Under the pieces are notes generated by a model. That model was given only the letters and a program-made list of their open reading frames with translations. It was not told where the DNA came from and ran no database searches. The translations under genes and the position numbers were made by a program. A stretch of 64,000 bases of DNA, taken from positions 496,001-560,000 of the forward strand of contig NZ_JABEZT010000002.1 in assembly GCF_013149805.1 (NCBI RefSeq), read 5' to 3'. Below, one piece after another: positions 53,262 through 62,293 of this stretch (position 1 is its first letter; every line of letters starts with the position of its first letter). This DNA is from Isoptericola chiayiensis. Lineage in GTDB: Bacteria; Actinomycetota; Actinomycetes; Actinomycetales; Cellulomonadaceae.

Positions 53262-54698
53262 GTGACCGCACCCACCGCCACCGTCGACGCGCTCCGTCAC
53301 CTGTCCGCGCCGTCGGCGGCCCGGCTGCTCGACGGGTGGCGCCGCCCCGGTCCCGCCTACCAGGCGCTGGCCGACGCGCTGCGCGCCGCCGTGCTGTCCG
53401 GCACCCTGCCTCCCCTGACCCGGCTGCCGTCCGAGCGCGACCTCGCCGACGCGCTCGGGGTCTCCCGCACCACGACGTCGGGCGCGTACGCGCGGCTGCG
53501 CGAGCTCGGGTTCGCCACGAGCCGGGTCGGTTCCGGCACCGTGGCGGTCCTCCCCCGCGGTCCTGCCGCCGCGCCGGCCCGGCGGCCGCCCGCCGGCGAC
53601 GCGCCCCTGACCGACCTCGGCGACGAGCACGTCATCGACCTCGCCCAGGCGACGCCGTCGGCGAGCGACGCCCTGCACGGCGCCTACGCGCGCGCCCTCG
53701 AGGAGCTGCCCGCACACCTGTCCGGCGGTGGCTACGCCCACCTCGGCATCGAGTCCCTCCGGGCGGCGATCGCCGCCCGGTACACGGCGCGCGGCGTGCC
53801 CACGGACGTCGACCAGATCCTGGTCACCACCGGCGCGCAGCAGGCGATCGCGCTGCTGGCCGGCACCCTGCTCGCCCGCACCGAGCACGCCCTGGTCGAG
53901 TCGCCCACCTACGTGCACGCGATCGGAGCGCTGCGGGCCGCCGGGGCGCGCGTCGTCGGAGTACCGGTCGGCGACGTGGAGGCGATGGCGTCGGCGGTCC
54001 GCCGCACGGGCGCGCGGCTCGTCTACCTGGTGCCCGACTTCCACAACCCGACCGGCCGCACCCTAACCGCCGCCGAGCGCGCGGCGCTCGGCACGCTGAC
54101 CGCGCAGGGCGTCACCGTGGTCGGCGACGAGACCCTGACCGACCTGGACCTCGACGGGGTCGGCGTCCCCGCACCGTTCGCGGGCACCGGCGAGGACCCG
54201 CGGCTGATCAGCGTCGGTTCCGCGTCGAAGACCTTCTGGGGCGGCATGCGCGTGGGCTGGGTCCGCGCCGCCCCACAGCTCGTGCAGCGCCTCGCGCGCG
54301 TCCGCCAGCGGCTCGACGTCGCCACCCCCGTGCTGGAACAGCTCGCGGTGGCCGACCTGCTCGACCGGCGCGAGGAGGTCCTGCCGGCCCGTCTCGCCGA
54401 CCTGCGCTCCCGCCGCGACCTGCTCGTGGAGTCCGTGCGCCGCCGGTTCCCCTCCTGGGACGTGCCCCGGCCGCCCGGCGGCCTGTGCCTCTGGATCGGG
54501 CTCGGACGGCCCGTGGGCCCCGCCCTGGCCGCGGCCGCGGTCTCCGACGGGCTGCGGCTGTCCGCAGGCCCGCAGTTCACTCCGGACGGCACCGCCGCCG
54601 ACCACCTGCGCCTGACGTGGACTCGGTCGCCCGAGGTCCTGACGGACGCGGTGGGACGGCTCGCCCGGACCTGGGCACGGGTGACGCGGGAGGCCTGA
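53262..54698 (+). CDS. MocR-family regulator (GntR helix-turn-helix plus aminotransferase domain)
   Basis: Protein of 478 residues. Residues about 25-90 are a GntR winged helix: LTRLPSERDLADALGVSRTT then YARLRELGFATSRVGSGT. The rest is a class I aminotransferase fold with the PLP Lys in SVGSASKTFWGGMRVGWV, the Asp/Asn region LVPDFHNPTGRTL, and the C-terminal Arg near LRLTWTRSPE. MocR proteins sense PLP or amino compounds and usually autoregulate. The likely target is the divergent membrane gene. It ends three bases from the next convergent gene. Confidence 0.9.
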   Translation: MTAPTATVDALRHLSAPSAARLLDGWRRPGPAYQALADALRAAVLSGTLPPLTRLPSERDLADALGVSRTTTSGAYARLRELGFATSRVGSGTVAVLPRGPAAAPARRPPAGDAPLTDLGDEHVIDLAQATPSASDALHGAYARALEELPAHLSGGGYAHLGIESLRAAIAARYTARGVPTDVDQILVTTGAQQAIALLAGTLLARTEHALVESPTYVHAIGALRAAGARVVGVPVGDVEAMASAVRRTGARLVYLVPDFHNPTGRTLTAAERAALGTLTAQGVTVVGDETLTDLDLDGVGVPAPFAGTGEDPRLISVGSASKTFWGGMRVGWVRAAPQLVQRLARVRQRLDVATPVLEQLAVADLLDRREEVLPARLADLRSRRDLLVESVRRRFPSWDVPRPPGGLCLWIGLGRPVGPALAAAAVSDGLRLSAGPQFTPDGTAADHLRLTWTRSPEVLTDAVGRLARTWARVTREA

Positions 54699-54701
54699 CG
54701 G

Positions 54702-54908
54702 TCAGGGGACCCGCAGCTCGACGGTCGGGGTGGCCTGGCTGCCCTCGTGCAGCAGCCGCGCGTGGACCGCGCCGGCGGCGGCGAGCTCGCGCCAGTGCTC
54801 GCCGAGCCACTCCTCCGCGTCGTACTGCGTGGTGAACACCGGGCTCGGCGAGGCGACCCGGTCCCCGGCGTCGGTCTCCCAGGCCCACTCCCAGCGCGGC
54901 CGGATCAT
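54702..54908 (-). CDS. 68-residue conserved-looking protein coupled to pyrD
   Basis: Short protein beginning MIRPRWEWAWETDAGDR with VFTTQYDAEEWLGEHWRELA in the middle. It has an alpha/beta character but no named domain. Its ATG overlaps the pyrD stop (ATGA), so translation depends on pyrD. It is the last gene of the four-gene unit starting at 56783. No function can be assigned. Confidence 0.65.
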   Translation of the reverse strand: MIRPRWEWAWETDAGDRVASPSPVFTTQYDAEEWLGEHWRELAAAGAVHARLLHEGSQATPTVELRVP

Positions 54909-55978
54909 GCGACGGTCCCCGCGCTGACCGAGCCCGCCGACCGCGTCAGGGCCCGGTTGATCGACGACGGCCACAGCGGACCGCGGTAGACGAACGACGT
55001 GTACCCCTGCACCAGGTCCGCGCCCGCCCGCAGGTAGGCCCGCACGTCGTCGGCGTCGGCCACGCCGCCCACGCCGATGATCACGGGGACGGGTCCCAGC
55101 CGGCCACGCAGCCGGGCGACGACCTCCAGCCCGCGCGGGAGGAGCACCGGGCCCGACAGGCCGCCCGGCCCTCGCTCGTGGTCGATCGTCGTGTTCACCG
55201 CGACGACGCCGTCGAGCCCGAGCTCGGCGACGAGGTCCGCGACCGCGTCCACGTCGTCGTCGGCCAGGTCGGGGGCGATCTTGACCAGCAGCGGCGTCCG
55301 GTCGTCCCCGGACGTGGCGGAGTCCGCCGCCTCCCGCGCCGCGGTCAGGATCGGCCGCAGCTCGGCGGTGGTCTGCAGGTCACGCAGGCCGGGGGTGTTC
55401 GGCGAGGAGACGTTGACGACCAGGTAGTCGGCGTACGGCGCCAGCAGCCGGGCGCCGGTGGCGTAGTCCCGGGCGGCGTCGGCGGCGGACGTGTCCTTGT
55501 TCTTGCCGATGTTCACCCCGACGACGGCGGCCCGGCCGGCCGGCGTGGACCGCAGCGCACGCAGCCGCTCAGCCATCTCGACCGCACCGTCGTTGTTGAA
55601 CCCCATCCGGTTGCGCACGCCGGCCACGTCGAGCTCGCGCCACATGCGCGGCGCCTCGTTGCCGGGCTGCGGCCGGGGCGTGACGGTACCCACTTCGACG
55701 AACCCGAACCCCAGCATCGTCAGGCCGCGCACCGCGCGCGCGTTCTTGTCGAACCCGCCGGCCAGCCCGAACGGCGCCGGCACCGTGCGGCCCAGGACGT
55801 CGACGCTGCCCGGTCCGCCGGTACCGCGGCCGAGGTACGGGGCCAGCGCGCCCTGCACGACGTCGCGGACCACCGGCAACCGGCCCACCACCTCGATGGC
55901 ACGGAAGGCGAGCTCGTGCGCCCGTTCAGGGTCCATCCGCCGGAAGACGGTGCGGAAGAACAGGGCGTAGGGGGTCAT
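54905..55978 (-). CDS. pyrD: Dihydroorotate dehydrogenase (quinone), class 2
   Basis: Pyrimidine-pathway enzyme of 357 residues that oxidises dihydroorotate with a quinone at the membrane. The N-terminal helix region (FRTVFRRMDPERAHELAFRA) is class 2-specific. FMN and substrate motifs are AGGFDKNARAVRGL, RNRMGFNNDGA and VNVSSPNTPGLRDLQ (catalytic Ser), and GVGGVADADDVRAYLRAGAD binds phosphate. It overlaps both neighbours by four bases. Confidence 0.95.
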   Translation of the reverse strand: MTPYALFFRTVFRRMDPERAHELAFRAIEVVGRLPVVRDVVQGALAPYLGRGTGGPGSVDVLGRTVPAPFGLAGGFDKNARAVRGLTMLGFGFVEVGTVTPRPQPGNEAPRMWRELDVAGVRNRMGFNNDGAVEMAERLRALRSTPAGRAAVVGVNIGKNKDTSAADAARDYATGARLLAPYADYLVVNVSSPNTPGLRDLQTTAELRPILTAAREAADSATSGDDRTPLLVKIAPDLADDDVDAVADLVAELGLDGVVAVNTTIDHERGPGGLSGPVLLPRGLEVVARLRGRLGPVPVIIGVGGVADADDVRAYLRAGADLVQGYTSFVYRGPLWPSSINRALTRSAGSVSAGTVA

Positions 55979-56427
55979 CGTGCCTCCGTCGGTCGGGCCG
56001 GCGCGCTCGCAGGATCATCGCTCCGGGGGCGAGTGTGCCAGAGCCACCACAGCCCGACGAACGGCAGGACCAGCGGCACGTACCCGTACCCCTGCCCGAA
56101 CGACGACCAGACGGTGGCCTCACCGAAGTACTCGGGGTGCGTCGTCGAGAGCACACCGACGCTCAGGACGCCTGCCGCCTCGACGGCGACGGCGCACCAC
56201 GCCGTGCGGCGCCAGCGCGGGCGGGACCCGAGCGCGAGCGCCACGGTCGCGACGACGTAGACGAGCGCGGCCAGCAGGGACAGCAGGTAGGCGACCGGTG
56301 CGTGCTCGAGCTTGGTCAGCACCTGGTATGCCGAGCGGCCGACGGCGGCGAACGCCAGCACGCCGTACACGGTCACGAGGAGGCGGCCGAAGCCCTTCCC
56401 CGTCGCAGCGGGTGTCGAGGTGCTCAT
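55975..56427 (-). CDS. Four-helix membrane protein, pyrD operon
   Basis: Protein of 150 residues with helices at LLVTVYGVLAFAAVGRSAY, APVAYLLSLLAALVYVVATV, AWCAVAVEAAGVLSVGVLS and GYVPLVLPFVGLWWLWHT. It overlaps pyrD (ATGA) and the upstream membrane gene (ATGA). This type of small membrane protein is frequent beside pyrD in actinobacteria. No function known. Confidence 0.75.
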   Translation of the reverse strand: MSTSTPAATGKGFGRLLVTVYGVLAFAAVGRSAYQVLTKLEHAPVAYLLSLLAALVYVVATVALALGSRPRWRRTAWCAVAVEAAGVLSVGVLSTTHPEYFGEATVWSSFGQGYGYVPLVLPFVGLWWLWHTRPRSDDPASAPARPTEAR

Positions 56428-56783
56428 GCGCCCTCCGTCCAGATGATCCACAGGCGCCACTGCAGGAACGCCACCGTCAGCGCCGCGACGAGCAGCACCA
56501 CGGACGACCACCGCGTGCGCTCGGCGAACGCCCACACGGCGGCGAGCGGCAGCAGCAGGGCCGCGGTGAGCAGGTAGCCCCAGAACAGCGGGCCGTCGAC
56601 GGCGTGGCCCCCGGCCTGCAGGACACCGGCGACGACGGCCTGCACGACGAGGACTGCCTCGACGGCGCCGGCCGCGAACAGCTGGCGCAGCACCACCGCG
56701 CGGTCGCGCAGCGCGAACCACGCCGCCCACCCCGCGAGCGCCAGGCACAGCGCGACGGCGAGGACGACCAGGGGAAGGACCAC
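56424..56783 (-). CDS. Four-helix membrane protein, first gene of the pyrD operon
   Basis: Protein of 119 residues that is almost entirely hydrophobic: LPLVVLAVALCLALAGWAAW, VEAVLVVQAVVAGVLQA, FWGYLLTAALLLPLAAVWAF and SSVVLLVAALTVAFLQWRLW. The GTG start has a -10-like TAGTCT six bases upstream. With the next gene it could form a two-part membrane complex. The unit then continues to pyrD and the 68-residue protein. Confidence 0.75.
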   Translation of the reverse strand: MVLPLVVLAVALCLALAGWAAWFALRDRAVVLRQLFAAGAVEAVLVVQAVVAGVLQAGGHAVDGPLFWGYLLTAALLLPLAAVWAFAERTRWSSVVLLVAALTVAFLQWRLWIIWTEGA

Positions 56784-56789
56784 GTCGGC

Positions 56790-56795
56790 AGACTA
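56790..56795 (-). promoter_or_regulatory. -10 element TAGTCT of the pyrD operon
   Basis: On the minus strand TAGTCT is followed by six bases and the GTG at 56783; it drives four overlapping genes. Confidence 0.55.
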
Positions 56796-56832
56796 CCGGT
56801 CGCCCCGGCACACCGGTCCCGCGGCGCCCGGT

Positions 56833-56838
56833 TAGGCT
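56833..56838 (+). promoter_or_regulatory. -10 element TAGGCT before pepA
   Basis: TAGGCT is followed by GGGTCCC and the GTG at 56846. Confidence 0.5.
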
Positions 56839-56845
56839 GGGTCCC

Positions 56846-58351
56846 GTGGCTGACCTCACTCTGACCGGCAAGAATCCGACCTCTCTCACGGCCGACGCCC
56901 TCGTCGTCGGCACCTGTTCCACCTCCGACGGCGTGGCCGTCGTCGCCGACCAGCTGCCCGCAGCGGTCGTGGAGCAGATCGAGACGCTCGCACCGCGGCT
57001 GGGGGTGACCGGCGCGCTCGGCGAGGTCCGCACCCTCCCGGCGGGCAAGGACGTCTCCGCGGACGTCCTGGTGCTCACGGGCCTCGGGGAGCGTGACGCG
57101 GACGGCACGTTCGCCCGCGAGTCGCTGCGTTCCGCCGCGGGCTCGGCGGTGCGGTCCCTGGCCGGTTCGGCGTCGGCGGTCGTGGCGCTGCCGGCGGTGG
57201 ACGAGGCCGAGCTGGGCGCCGTGGCGGAGGGCGCGCTGCTCGGCGCCTACGCGTTCACGTCCTACCGCGGCGAGGAGGCTGCCGCGAAGCAGGCCCCGGT
57301 GCAGCGGCTGCAGCTCGCGACGTCGTTCGCCCGCTCGGGCGCGGCCCGTGCGGCGGTGTCCCGCGCCGAGGTGCTGGCCGCCGCGGTGCACGGCACCCGC
57401 GACCTGGTCAACACCCCGCCGAACGACCTGTTCCCCGCGGCGTTCGCCGACGCGGCCAAGGCCGCGGTCAAGGAGCTGGGCGTCAAGGGCGTCAAGGTGA
57501 CGGTCCTGGACGACAAGCAGCTCGCGGCCGGCGGCTACGGCGGTCTCACCGGCGTCGGTCAGGGCTCGGCGCGCGGGCCGCGCCTGGTGAAGGTGGCGTA
57601 CGCCCCGGCCAAGGCGTCCGAGCGCGTCGCCCTGGTGGGCAAGGGCATCACGTTCGACACCGGCGGCATCTCGCTGAAGCCGGCGGCGGGCATGGAGACC
57701 ATGAAGCTGGACATGGCCGGCGCGGCGGCGGTGCTGCACACGGTGCTCGCCGCGGCGCGGCTCGGCCTGCCGGTGGCGGTCACGGGATACCTCTGCCTGG
57801 CGGAGAACATGCCCGGGAGCAACGCCCAGCGTCCCTCGGACGTGGTGCGCATCCGGGGCGGCAAGACCGTGGAGGTCCTGAACACCGACGCCGAGGGCCG
57901 CCTGGTCATGGCGGACGGGCTGGTGTCCGCCGTCGAGGACGGCCACGACGTCGTCCTGGACATCGCGACCCTCACCGGCGCGCAGATGGTGGCACTGGGC
58001 AAGCGCGTCAGCGGCGTGATGGGCACCGACGCGGTCCGTGACGAGATCAAGGTCGCCGCCGACACGGTGGGCGAGGAGTTCTGGCCGATGCCCCTGCCGG
58101 ACGACCTGGCCGAGGGGCTGAAGTCCAAGGTCGCCGACATCTCCAACGTGGGCGACCGGTGGGGCGGCATGCTCACGGCGGGCCTGTTCCTGCGCACGTT
58201 CGTCGAGGACACGCCGTGGGCGCACCTCGACATCGCCGGACCGGCCTTCAACGAGAAGGGGCCGTTCGGCTACACGCCCGCCGGCGGTACCGGCGTCGGC
58301 GTGCGGACCATGCTGGGCTTCCTCGAGGGCCGCAGCGGCGCCGAGGGCTGA
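56846..58351 (+). CDS. pepA: Leucyl aminopeptidase
   Basis: Cytosolic two-metal M17 aminopeptidase of 501 residues that removes N-terminal residues from peptides. Metal and catalytic motifs are VGKGITFDTGGISLKPAAGM, MKLDMAGAAAVL and the family signature NTDAEGRLVMADGL. The N-terminal 160 residues form the less conserved hexamer-contact domain. It ends at a 14-bp hairpin terminator. Confidence 0.95.
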   Translation: MADLTLTGKNPTSLTADALVVGTCSTSDGVAVVADQLPAAVVEQIETLAPRLGVTGALGEVRTLPAGKDVSADVLVLTGLGERDADGTFARESLRSAAGSAVRSLAGSASAVVALPAVDEAELGAVAEGALLGAYAFTSYRGEEAAAKQAPVQRLQLATSFARSGAARAAVSRAEVLAAAVHGTRDLVNTPPNDLFPAAFADAAKAAVKELGVKGVKVTVLDDKQLAAGGYGGLTGVGQGSARGPRLVKVAYAPAKASERVALVGKGITFDTGGISLKPAAGMETMKLDMAGAAAVLHTVLAAARLGLPVAVTGYLCLAENMPGSNAQRPSDVVRIRGGKTVEVLNTDAEGRLVMADGLVSAVEDGHDVVLDIATLTGAQMVALGKRVSGVMGTDAVRDEIKVAADTVGEEFWPMPLPDDLAEGLKSKVADISNVGDRWGGMLTAGLFLRTFVEDTPWAHLDIAGPAFNEKGPFGYTPAGGTGVGVRTMLGFLEGRSGAEG

Positions 58352-58378
58352 CGAGCGCGCGAAGGCCGCGACGGCCGC

Positions 58379-58409
58379 GACGGCCGCGGGGCACTGCCCC
58401 GCGGCCGTC
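58379..58409. terminator. Bidirectional terminator after pepA
   Basis: Arms GACGGCCGCGGGGC and GCCCCGCGGCCGTC form a 14-bp perfect stem with loop ACT between convergent genes. Confidence 0.85.
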
Positions 58410-58414
58410 CGGTC

Positions 58415-58777
58415 TCAGCGGCGCGGGCGATTCTTCTGCCGGGCGTGCTGGGCGGAGTTCCAGTCGCGCATCCGCTGCGGGTAGCCGGTGAACCGCACGT
58501 TGTACACGGGCACCCCCAGCGAGCGGGCGACGTCGAACCCGGTGCGCTCGTCCGGGACCCGGCGCCGCGTCCACTCCCCCGTGGTCGCCACGAGCAGCAC
58601 GGTGGGCGGGGTCTGGGCGTTCGGCGGCTCGACGTAGGCCTCCACGCCGACCCGCGTGGCCACGAAGTCCTGCAGGTGGGCGACGACGGCGGAGCGGCCG
58701 CCCGCGGGCGCGGCGGACGGCGACGACGACGGGGCGGACCGGCCCAGGAGGCGATCCATGGCGGACCTCAACGACAT
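58415..58777 (-). CDS. Conserved actinobacterial protein beside sucB, function unknown
   Basis: Protein of 120 residues. After a basic N-terminus and a Ser/Ala/Pro linker (about 15-28) comes a compact alpha/beta domain: VVAHLQDFVATRVGVEAYVE, TVLLVATTGEWTRRRVPDE and GVPVYNVRFTGYPQRMRDWN. The same kind of protein is often seen near sucB in actinobacteria and is sometimes labelled oxidoreductase, but no cofactor motif is visible. An in-frame ATG at 58759 is a possible later start. Confidence 0.7.
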   Translation of the reverse strand: MSLRSAMDRLLGRSAPSSSPSAAPAGGRSAVVAHLQDFVATRVGVEAYVEPPNAQTPPTVLLVATTGEWTRRRVPDERTGFDVARSLGVPVYNVRFTGYPQRMRDWNSAQHARQKNRPRR

Positions 58778-58784
58778 GTCCGCG

Positions 58785-58790
58785 AGCGTA
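58785..58790 (-). promoter_or_regulatory. -10 element TACGCT before the 120-residue protein
   Basis: On the minus strand TACGCT is followed by seven bases and the ATG at 58777. Confidence 0.5.
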
Positions 58791-59054
58791 CCGCGCGTGC
58801 CCGGGTCCGGGCAGCGGCACGTCCACCGCTTGCGATGACGACGGGACGGCCTGCGGATGACAGAAAAAGTGGCCCGATGTACCCAGCGTCACACCATTGG
58901 CCCTCCGGCCTCGATTGGGGCCGGACCACACATAGTGACAAGATGACAGGCAGTGACCCCAGGAACGCGGCAACGGGAACTCGATCGGCCGGACACCGGT
59001 CGGCGGGCCTCGGCGCGTCGCCCGACCCACTGATCGAAGGAGACTCCACAGGTC

Positions 59055-60842
59055 ATGTCTGAGAACGTGCAGCTGCCGGCGCTCGGCGAGTCCGTCACCG
59101 AGGGAACCGTCACCCGCTGGCTGAAGTCCGTCGGGGACTCCGTGGAGGTCGACGAGCCCTTGCTCGAGGTCTCCACCGACAAGGTCGACACCGAGATCCC
59201 CTCCCCCGTCGCCGGGGTGCTGGAGAAGATCCTCGCCGACGAGGACGAGACGGTCGAGGTCGGCGCCACCCTGGCCGTCATCGGCGACGGCTCCGGCGGC
59301 GGGTCCGACGACGACGCCCCGGCCGCGGAGTCGGCCCCGGCCGCGGAGTCCGCTCCGGCCGAGGAGAGCCCCGAGCCCGAGGCCCCGCAGGCCGAGGAGA
59401 AGCCCGCCGAGGACGAGGCCGCGTCGTCGGCCGAGTCCGCCGGGTCGTCCGCCCCGTCCGGCGGCGGCGAGGGCACCGAGGTGACCCTGCCCGCGCTCGG
59501 CGAGTCCGTCACCGAGGGCACCGTGACGCGGTGGCTCAAGGAGGTCGGTGACGAGATCGCCGTCGACGAGCCGCTGCTGGAGGTCTCCACCGACAAGGTC
59601 GACACCGAGGTCCCCTCGCCGGTCGCCGGCACGGTCCAGGAGATCCGGGTCAGCGAGGACGAGACCGTCGAGGTCGGTGCCGTGCTGGCGATCGTCGGCT
59701 CGGGCGCCGCACCCGCGGCCCAGGAGTCCGCTCCGGAACCGAAGTCGGAGGAGAAGCCGGAGCCGGAGAAGAAGCCGGAGCCCGCTCCCGAGCCGAAGTC
59801 GGAGGGGAAGGCCGAGGAGAAGCCCGCCGCGTCCCCGGCACCCGCGCCGGCCGCGGAGAAGAAGCCCGAGCCGAAGGCCGAGGCCCCCGCGGCGCAGGAG
59901 AAGCCGGCCGGCGGCCGTTCCTACCTGACCCCGCTGGTGCGCAAGCTCGCGGCGGAGAAGGGCGTGGACGTCTCGGCGATCGAGGGCACCGGCGTGGGCG
60001 GCCGCATCCGCAAGGAGGACGTCCTGGCCGCGGCAGAGAAGGCCGCCGCCCCGGCCGAGGCTCCCGCCGCCTCCGCGCCGTCGGCCCCGAAGAAGCCGAG
60101 CATCCCCGAGGTCTCGCCGCTGCGCGGCACCACCGAGAAGATGTCCCGGCTGCGCAAGGTCGTCGCCGAGCGGATGCACGAGGCGCTGCAGACGCAGGCC
60201 CAGCTCACCACCGCGGTCGAGGTCGACGTCACCAAGGTCTCGAAGCTGCGCCAGCGTGCGAAGGCCGACTTCAAGGCCCGCGAGGGCGCCAACCTGACGT
60301 TCCTGCCGTTCTACACGCAGGCCGCCGTCGAGGCGCTGAAGGCCTTCCCCAAGGTCAACGCCTCGATCGACACCGACAAGGGCGAGATCACCTACCACTC
60401 CTCGGAGAACGTCGGCATCGCCGTCGACACCGAGCGTGGCCTCGTGGTCCCGGTCATCAAGAACGCCGGTGACCTCAACCTGGCGGGCATCGCGCGGCAG
60501 ATCGGCGACCTCGCCACCCGCACGCGTGACAACAAGATCGGCCCGGACGACCTGAGCGGGGCCACGTTCACCATCACGAACACCGGCTCCGGCGGTGCCG
60601 TGTGGGACACCCCGATCGTCCCCGTGGGCCAGGTCGCGATCCTCGGCACCGGCACGATCACGAAGAAGCCCGTGGTCGTCACCGGCCCCGACGGCGAGGA
60701 GACCATCGCGATCCGCCAGATGGCGATGCTCTTCCTGTCCTACGACCACCGCCTGGTCGACGGCGCCGACGCCGCACGGTTCCTGACCGCGGTCAAGAAG
60801 CGCATCGAGGAGGCGGCGTTCGAGGCCGAGGTCGGTCTCTGA
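59055..60842 (+). CDS. sucB: 2-oxoglutarate dehydrogenase E2 (dihydrolipoyl succinyltransferase)
   Basis: Acyltransferase core subunit of 595 residues for a 2-oxo-acid dehydrogenase complex. Two lipoyl domains lie at about 3-78 and 143-217, each with a lipoylated Lys (K43 and K181) in [10 protein letters not shown]. They are joined by long Ala/Pro/Glu linkers. The E1/E3-binding domain is near 290-325 ([20 protein letters not shown]). The catalytic domain ends with [16 protein letters not shown], carrying the active His and Asp. The E3 gene lpdA and lipA/lipB, often nearby, are not in this stretch. Confidence 0.93.
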   Translation: MSENVQLPALGESVTEGTVTRWLKSVGDSVEVDEPLLEVSTDKVDTEIPSPVAGVLEKILADEDETVEVGATLAVIGDGSGGGSDDDAPAAESAPAAESAPAEESPEPEAPQAEEKPAEDEAASSAESAGSSAPSGGGEGTEVTLPALGESVTEGTVTRWLKEVGDEIAVDEPLLEVSTDKVDTEVPSPVAGTVQEIRVSEDETVEVGAVLAIVGSGAAPAAQESAPEPKSEEKPEPEKKPEPAPEPKSEGKAEEKPAASPAPAPAAEKKPEPKAEAPAAQEKPAGGRSYLTPLVRKLAAEKGVDVSAIEGTGVGGRIRKEDVLAAAEKAAAPAEAPAASAPSAPKKPSIPEVSPLRGTTEKMSRLRKVVAERMHEALQTQAQLTTAVEVDVTKVSKLRQRAKADFKAREGANLTFLPFYTQAAVEALKAFPKVNASIDTDKGEITYHSSENVGIAVDTERGLVVPVIKNAGDLNLAGIARQIGDLATRTRDNKIGPDDLSGATFTITNTGSGGAVWDTPIVPVGQVAILGTGTITKKPVVVTGPDGEETIAIRQMAMLFLSYDHRLVDGADAARFLTAVKKRIEEAAFEAEVGL

Positions 60843-60860
60843 TCGCACGACGCTCCTGCT

Positions 60861-60897
60861 GACGGGGGTGCGGACCGGTCCGGTCCGCACCCCCGTC
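60861..60897. terminator. Bidirectional terminator after sucB
   Basis: Arms GACGGGGGTGCGGACC and GGTCCGCACCCCCGTC form a 16-bp perfect stem with a 5-base loop between convergent sucB and the pseudokinase gene. Confidence 0.88.
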
Positions 60898-60918
60898 GTC
60901 GTCCCGGCCGACGCCGTC

Positions 60919-62232
60919 TCAACCGACGGAGCGGACGCGCCAGCCGTCGTCGGTCCACGCCAGGTGCAGCCGGTCGGTGCGCGGCTCCCCCGCGGGCACG
61001 GCGGTCACCGTCCCGTCGACGCTCTGCTCGTGCGCCCCCACCGTGTACCGCACGAGCACGGTGGCCGTCCCGTCGCCCGGCGTGGCCACGGGCTCGGTCG
61101 CGAGGACGTCCACGTCGGGGACCGTCAGCCGGACGTCGGACGCCCGCGCGACGAGGGCCAGGTCGTCCTCGTGGGCCGGTGATCCGGGCACGGCGAGCTC
61201 GTCGACGTCGCGCTCTCCCGCGAGCACGGCCGGCCGGAGCCTCGTCAGCGCCGCCGCCGCGCCGGCGGGGTCGTCCACGTCGGTGAGAGGGCCCGGCCCG
61301 GCCGGCGCTGCCGATGCCGGCGCCGCGGGCGCCGGCACGGCCGGCTCTGCCCCCGCGGACGGTCCGAGGGGACCGTCGAGCACCAGGAACGCGACCGCCA
61401 CGACGGCGAGGACGCCCGCACCGGCGACCAGCGTGCCCCGCGGCACCGGCCCACGTCGCGCCTCGCCGGACCGGCGCCGTCGATCCTGGCGCCGTCGATC
61501 CTGTCGCCGGGTCCGGCGCCCGTGCTGCTCGGCCGCGACCGTCCCGCGGGACGGCTTCGGTACCCGGCGGGCGCGCACGTGTCCGGGGCCGCGTGCGGCG
61601 TCGGTCTGCCGCCGTCCGCCCGCGAGCGCCGCCGCCGCCAGGACCGCCGGCTCGGGCAGGCGGACGGGCTGTGGTGCGACGGCGTCGTGCACGTCGGCCG
61701 CGAGCGTGCCCGCGGCGGGCCGGATCCGCGGGTCCGCCGCCAGGGCCGGCGCCAGCGCGGCGCGCAGGGCCGTCGCGCTGTCGTCGTCGGTATCGCCGAG
61801 GAGCCGGTCGACGAGCGCGGCGACGTCGTGCACGTCGTCCGCCTCGCCCGCCCGGGCCGGCGGCACGTCGAGGCGGGGTCGCAGCCGGCCGTGGCCCTCG
61901 AGGTCGAGCACGACGTCGGCGACGTCGAGGCCGCCGTGCACGATCTCGGAGCTGTGCAGGGCGGCCAGGGCCTGGCCGAGCGCGACCGCGAGCCCGGCGG
62001 CCTCCGGGGCGCTGCACCGGCCGCGCACCGCCAGCACGGTGGCGAGCTCGGTCGTGGTGCTGTCGCCGCGGGGGACGACGAGCCCGCCGTCGGGTCGCGC
62101 GACGGCGGCACCGACGGGCTCGAGGGCCGGGTGGTCGACGTCGGTGACCGCCCGCACTCGCTCCAGGAGCGCGTCGCGGGCGGCGGGGTCGGTCGGGACG
62201 GCGAGCACGGTGTCGGTCTGCACGGGTCCCAT
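60919..62232 (-). CDS. Membrane pseudokinase-like protein
   Basis: Protein of 437 residues. Residues 1-190 resemble a protein kinase fold with decayed motifs: there is no Gly-rich loop or VAxK Lys, the HRD site reads HGG in HSSEIVHGGLDVADVVLDLE (99-101), and no DFG is seen. A very basic stretch (RRTRRQDRRRQDRRRRSGE, near 240) precedes one membrane helix at about 267-286 (LVAGAGVLAVVAVAFLVLDG). The outside part has an Ala/Pro linker and a domain with strands VRLTVPDVDVLATEP and TATVLVRYTVG, NTF2-like in look. Probably a scaffold or sensor. Confidence 0.72.
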   Translation of the reverse strand: MGPVQTDTVLAVPTDPAARDALLERVRAVTDVDHPALEPVGAAVARPDGGLVVPRGDSTTTELATVLAVRGRCSAPEAAGLAVALGQALAALHSSEIVHGGLDVADVVLDLEGHGRLRPRLDVPPARAGEADDVHDVAALVDRLLGDTDDDSATALRAALAPALAADPRIRPAAGTLAADVHDAVAPQPVRLPEPAVLAAAALAGGRRQTDAARGPGHVRARRVPKPSRGTVAAEQHGRRTRRQDRRRQDRRRRSGEARRGPVPRGTLVAGAGVLAVVAVAFLVLDGPLGPSAGAEPAVPAPAAPASAAPAGPGPLTDVDDPAGAAAALTRLRPAVLAGERDVDELAVPGSPAHEDDLALVARASDVRLTVPDVDVLATEPVATPGDGTATVLVRYTVGAHEQSVDGTVTAVPAGEPRTDRLHLAWTDDGWRVRSVG

Positions 62233-62243
62233 GGAACACGAGT

Positions 62244-62282
62244 CGGCCCGGGCCCGCGGAAGTTTTCCACAGGCCCGGGCCG
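62244..62282 (-). terminator. Terminator after the Gfo/Idh/MocA gene
   Basis: Arms CGGCCCGGGCC and GGCCCGGGCCG form an 11-bp stem with a 17-base loop, just past the oxidoreductase stop and upstream of the pseudokinase start. Confidence 0.7.
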
Positions 62283-62293
62283 TCCCGGTGCGG

